Shown piece after piece: positions 61,778 through 64,000 of a stretch of 64,000 nucleotides of DNA (positions within the stretch are counted from its first letter, which is position 1; each line of letters begins with the position of its first letter). The DNA comes from Pseudoxanthomonas kaohsiungensis (GTDB lineage Bacteria > Pseudomonadota > Gammaproteobacteria > Xanthomonadales > Xanthomonadaceae): contig NZ_PDWO01000004.1 of the NCBI RefSeq assembly GCF_010211765.1, positions 124,001 to 188,000 on the forward strand. The letters run 5' to 3'. The notes under the pieces are model-generated. The model had not been told where the DNA came from. It ran no database searches and was given only the letters and a program-made list of their open reading frames with translations. The translations under genes were made by a program, and so were the position numbers.

Positions 61778-62803
61778 GTGGATACCCAGCTCAAACAACG
61801 CCTGATCGGCGGCGCCGTGCTGGTCGCACTGGCAGTCATCTTCCTGCCCATGCTCGTGCAGGGGCCTGCGCCCGACAGCGGCGTGGCCAATGTGTCCACG
61901 CGCGTCACCGACGCGCCGGCCGAGGGATTCGAGACCCGCGAACTGCCGCTCGCCGGGCCCGCGGCGACCACGCCCGCCGGGCCGGAGGCCCTGCCCGCCA
62001 CGGCGCCTGCGACCACCGCGGCCGAACCGGCGTCGCCCGCCGGTCCCGCCGCATCGCCCGATCCGGCCATCGCCGCCGGCCAGTGGGCGGTGAGCTTCGG
62101 CGCCTATGCCAGCGCCCGCGACGCCGATGCCGTGCTGCAGCGCCTGCGCCAGGCCGGCCTGGAGGGTTTCCGCGAGGAGGCCAGCATCAACGGCCGCCAG
62201 GCCTGGCGCGTACGCGTGGGCCCCTATGCGGACCGGGCGCTGGCCGAAGCCGGCCGCCTGCAGGCGGTCCGGATCCGTAGCGACGTGAACGCCCAGGTCA
62301 TCGCGCTCGATGCGGGCAAGGACGCCGCTGCCAGCGCGCCTGCTCCCGCCGCCAGCCCCGCGCCTGCCGCCGCCGCGCCGGCTGCCAGCCAGGCGACCGC
62401 GGCCGCATCGCCCGCGGCCACGCGTACCGAGAGCCTGCCGGCCGAGGCGCCGACGCCGCGGCCCGCCGTCGCCACGCCCGCCACGCCGGCGCCGAAGCCG
62501 GCGGCACCGGCCGCCGCTGCGCCCGCCGCCGCCAAGGCCGAGCCCGCCGCGCCGGCGCCGGCCGCATCGGGTGTCGGCTTCGCGGTGCAGATGGGTGCGT
62601 TCGCCAGCACGGCCGAGGCCAATGCGTTGCGCGACCGGCTGCGCGCGGCCGGGTTCAGCGCCATCGTCCAGCCGGTGCGGACCGACAAGGGCACGCTCAA
62701 CCGGGTCCGCGTCGGGCCGGTGTCCACCCGTGCCGAGGCCGACCAGCTGAAGGCGCGGCTGGCCTCGGGATTCGGTGCCGGCATGGTGGTCCCGCACCCG
62801 TGA
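61778..62803 (+). CDS. DedD-like cell-division protein with two SPOR domains
   Basis: GTG start, 341 residues. Single membrane helix at ~9-30 (LIGGAVLVALAVIFLPMLVQ). A Pro/Ala-rich linker leads to a first SPOR domain at ~105-180 (WAVSFGAYASARDADAVLQ, then RVRVGPYADRALAEA). A long Ala/Pro linker (~185-265) leads to a second SPOR domain (VGFAVQMGAFASTAEANAL, then RVRVGPVSTRAEADQLKARL). SPOR domains bind denuded peptidoglycan at the septum. DedD of E. coli has one, so the doubling is notable. The position next to cvpA matches dedD. Confidence 0.9.
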   Translation: MDTQLKQRLIGGAVLVALAVIFLPMLVQGPAPDSGVANVSTRVTDAPAEGFETRELPLAGPAATTPAGPEALPATAPATTAAEPASPAGPAASPDPAIAAGQWAVSFGAYASARDADAVLQRLRQAGLEGFREEASINGRQAWRVRVGPYADRALAEAGRLQAVRIRSDVNAQVIALDAGKDAAASAPAPAASPAPAAAAPAASQATAAASPAATRTESLPAEAPTPRPAVATPATPAPKPAAPAAAAPAAAKAEPAAPAPAASGVGFAVQMGAFASTAEANALRDRLRAAGFSAIVQPVRTDKGTLNRVRVGPVSTRAEADQLKARLASGFGAGMVVPHP

Positions 62804-62837
62804 CCGTGGACGCCGCCGCACGCGGAAGCTGCGACGC

Positions 62838-63473
62838 ATGAACACGATCGACCTGGTCCTGCTGTGCGTCCTGCTCGCCTCGGCATTGCTGGGGCTGTTT
62901 CGTGGCTTCGTCGGCACCATCGCTTCGCTGGTGGCCTGGATCGGCGCAGGCTGGTGCGCGTTCCATTACGGCGCCGAACTGGCGTTCTGGTTCGCCGACG
63001 ATGGCCAGCCCGGCGCCACCGAGCTGCTGGCGGGCTACGCGATGGCCTTCATCGGCGTGCTGTTGCTGGTCGGCATGGTCGGCTGGGTGGCGCGCAAGCT
63101 GTTGCAATCGATCGGGTTGACCGGCGTGGACCGCGTCCTGGGCCTGGGCCTGGGCCTGGCCCGCGGCCTGCTGGTCGCCTGCATGCTGGTGCTGCTGATG
63201 GCCTTCAGCAGCCTGCCGCAGGAGCCGGCCTGGCCGCAGTCGCGGGCGGTGGCCGTGCTGACGCCGGGCGCGCAGTGGATGGCGCGCTGGCTGCCTGACT
63301 GGGCCGTTCAGGAGCTGGATTTTGGCAATGGCCGGGCGAGCGGCGATAATGCGCTCCTCGAACACGCAGGTGCCGTGGTCGAAACGATCACCGGGGCGCT
63401 GCCCGTCCCGGTCGAAGAGAACGGAACCCCATCCGGCGCGGAGCCGCCACCCCCGTCCACCCCCGGTCAGTAG
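62838..63473 (+). CDS. cvpA: CvpA family membrane protein
   Basis: 211 residues from ATG 62838. Four hydrophobic helices cover residues ~3-140. The start MNTIDLVLLCVLLASALLGL and GLFRGFVGTIASLVAWIGAG are typical of CvpA. The C terminus is Pro-rich and variable. It was named after colicin V production in E. coli, and later work ties it to envelope stress survival; its molecular role is not settled. purF follows by 24 bp. Confidence 0.92.
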   Translation: MNTIDLVLLCVLLASALLGLFRGFVGTIASLVAWIGAGWCAFHYGAELAFWFADDGQPGATELLAGYAMAFIGVLLLVGMVGWVARKLLQSIGLTGVDRVLGLGLGLARGLLVACMLVLLMAFSSLPQEPAWPQSRAVAVLTPGAQWMARWLPDWAVQELDFGNGRASGDNALLEHAGAVVETITGALPVPVEENGTPSGAEPPPPSTPGQ

Positions 63474-63497
63474 GACCGTTGCGGAGACCCCCGGAAC

Positions 63498-64000
63498 ATG
63501 TGCGGCATCGTCGGAATCGTCGGCAACCAGAATGTTGCCGGTCAGCTCTATGACGGGTTGACCGTCCTCCAGCATCGCGGCCAGGACGCGGCGGGTATCG
63601 CGACCGCCGACGGCACCCGCCTGCGCGTGCACAAGGACAACGGCCTGGTGCGCGACGTGTTCAACGCCAAGGCGATGAGCGTGCTGGAAGGGCGGGTGGG
63701 CATCGCCCACTGCCGCTACCCGACCGCCGGTTCGGAGGGCATGGACGAGGCGCAGCCGTTCTACGTCAATTCCCCCTACGGCATCGCCCTGGCCCACAAC
63801 GGCAACCTGATCAACACCGACCACCTGCGCCAGCAGGTGTTCGCCCAGGATCGGCGCAACATCAACACCGATTCGGACAGCGAGGTGCTGCTGAACGTGT
63901 TCGCCCACGAGCTGGATACCCAGCGCACGCTGTCGCCGGAAGCGGCGATCCGCGCCGTGGCCGGGGTCAACAAGCGGGTGAAGGGCGGCTACGCGGTGGT
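63498..64000 (+). CDS. purF: Amidophosphoribosyltransferase, N-terminal part (cut by window edge)
   Basis: First committed step of purine synthesis: transfers the glutamine amide to PRPP. About 167 residues are visible. The catalytic Cys follows the initiator Met in [14 protein letters not shown] and is exposed after Met removal. Further glutaminase landmarks are [36 protein letters not shown] and [11 protein letters not shown]. The PRPP-binding domain lies beyond the window. Confidence 0.96.
   Translation, partial: MCGIVGIVGNQNVAGQLYDGLTVLQHRGQDAAGIATADGTRLRVHKDNGLVRDVFNAKAMSVLEGRVGIAHCRYPTAGSEGMDEAQPFYVNSPYGIALAHNGNLINTDHLRQQVFAQDRRNINTDSDSEVLLNVFAHELDTQRTLSPEAAIRAVAGVNKRVKGGYAV

Overview
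The window is high-GC DNA that reads as a chromosomal segment of a gammaproteobacterium of the Xanthomonadaceae/Lysobacteraceae group (Xanthomonas, Lysobacter, Luteimonas, Pseudoxanthomonas relatives). This rests on the style of the proteins, the gene orders (fusA-tuf-S10-spc-alpha; folC-SPOR protein-cvpA-purF), a type II DAHP synthase, an S46 peptidase, a TorF-family porin and REP-like repeats beginning GTAGGAGC or GGGGTCAG. The genus is inference. No phage, insertion sequence, CRISPR array, tRNA or rRNA was seen.

Layout. (1) 1-16.7 kb: the end of fusA, then tuf and the S10, spc and alpha ribosomal-protein blocks with secY and rpoA, all on + and ending in a strong terminator after rplQ. A near-consensus sigma-70 promoter drives rpsJ. 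An internal terminator and promoter candidate sits before rpsH. rpmJ is missing from the secY-rpsM junction. (2) 16.8-28 kb: core housekeeping genes: dsbB, type II DAHP synthase, an MscS channel, a lipoprotein amidase, typA, ppiB, an anchored glutaredoxin-like protein, mdh and prpE. (3) 28-31 kb: an ECF sigma factor with a four-helix membrane partner, divergent from an exported amidohydrolase and a two-helix membrane protein. The space between them holds two oppositely oriented boxes of the form NGTAAG-N17-CGACTN, which suggests one sigma-controlled regulon. (4) 31-40 kb: a DoxX-like protein, a 1012-residue beta-propeller histidine kinase without a receiver partner, and a methylcitrate-cycle locus. 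In that locus a helix-turn-helix/citrate-synthase fusion is divergent from prpB, DUF1003 and prpC, with palindromic TTGATC sites between. (5) 40-49.6 kb: a GST, a cell-wall hydrolase, FadH, an MDR oxidoreductase, an OmpA protein, two small exported proteins that share a module on either side of a pseudouridine synthase, and kbl. (6) 49.7-57.2 kb: a porin followed by the sulfate ABC importer sbp-cysTWA, a TorF porin, and tdh. (7) 57.4-64 kb: an S46 dipeptidyl peptidase, a phosphatase, folC, a protein with two SPOR domains, cvpA and the start of purF.

Most genes are ordinary. The parts that most deserve a second look are the ECF-sigma regulon with its paired promoters, the possible citrate-synthase-derived regulator of propionate catabolism, the duplicated FDMTQ/FDAWM module, and the porin attached to the sulfate importer. 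All family calls come from reading the translated sequences; no database search was run.
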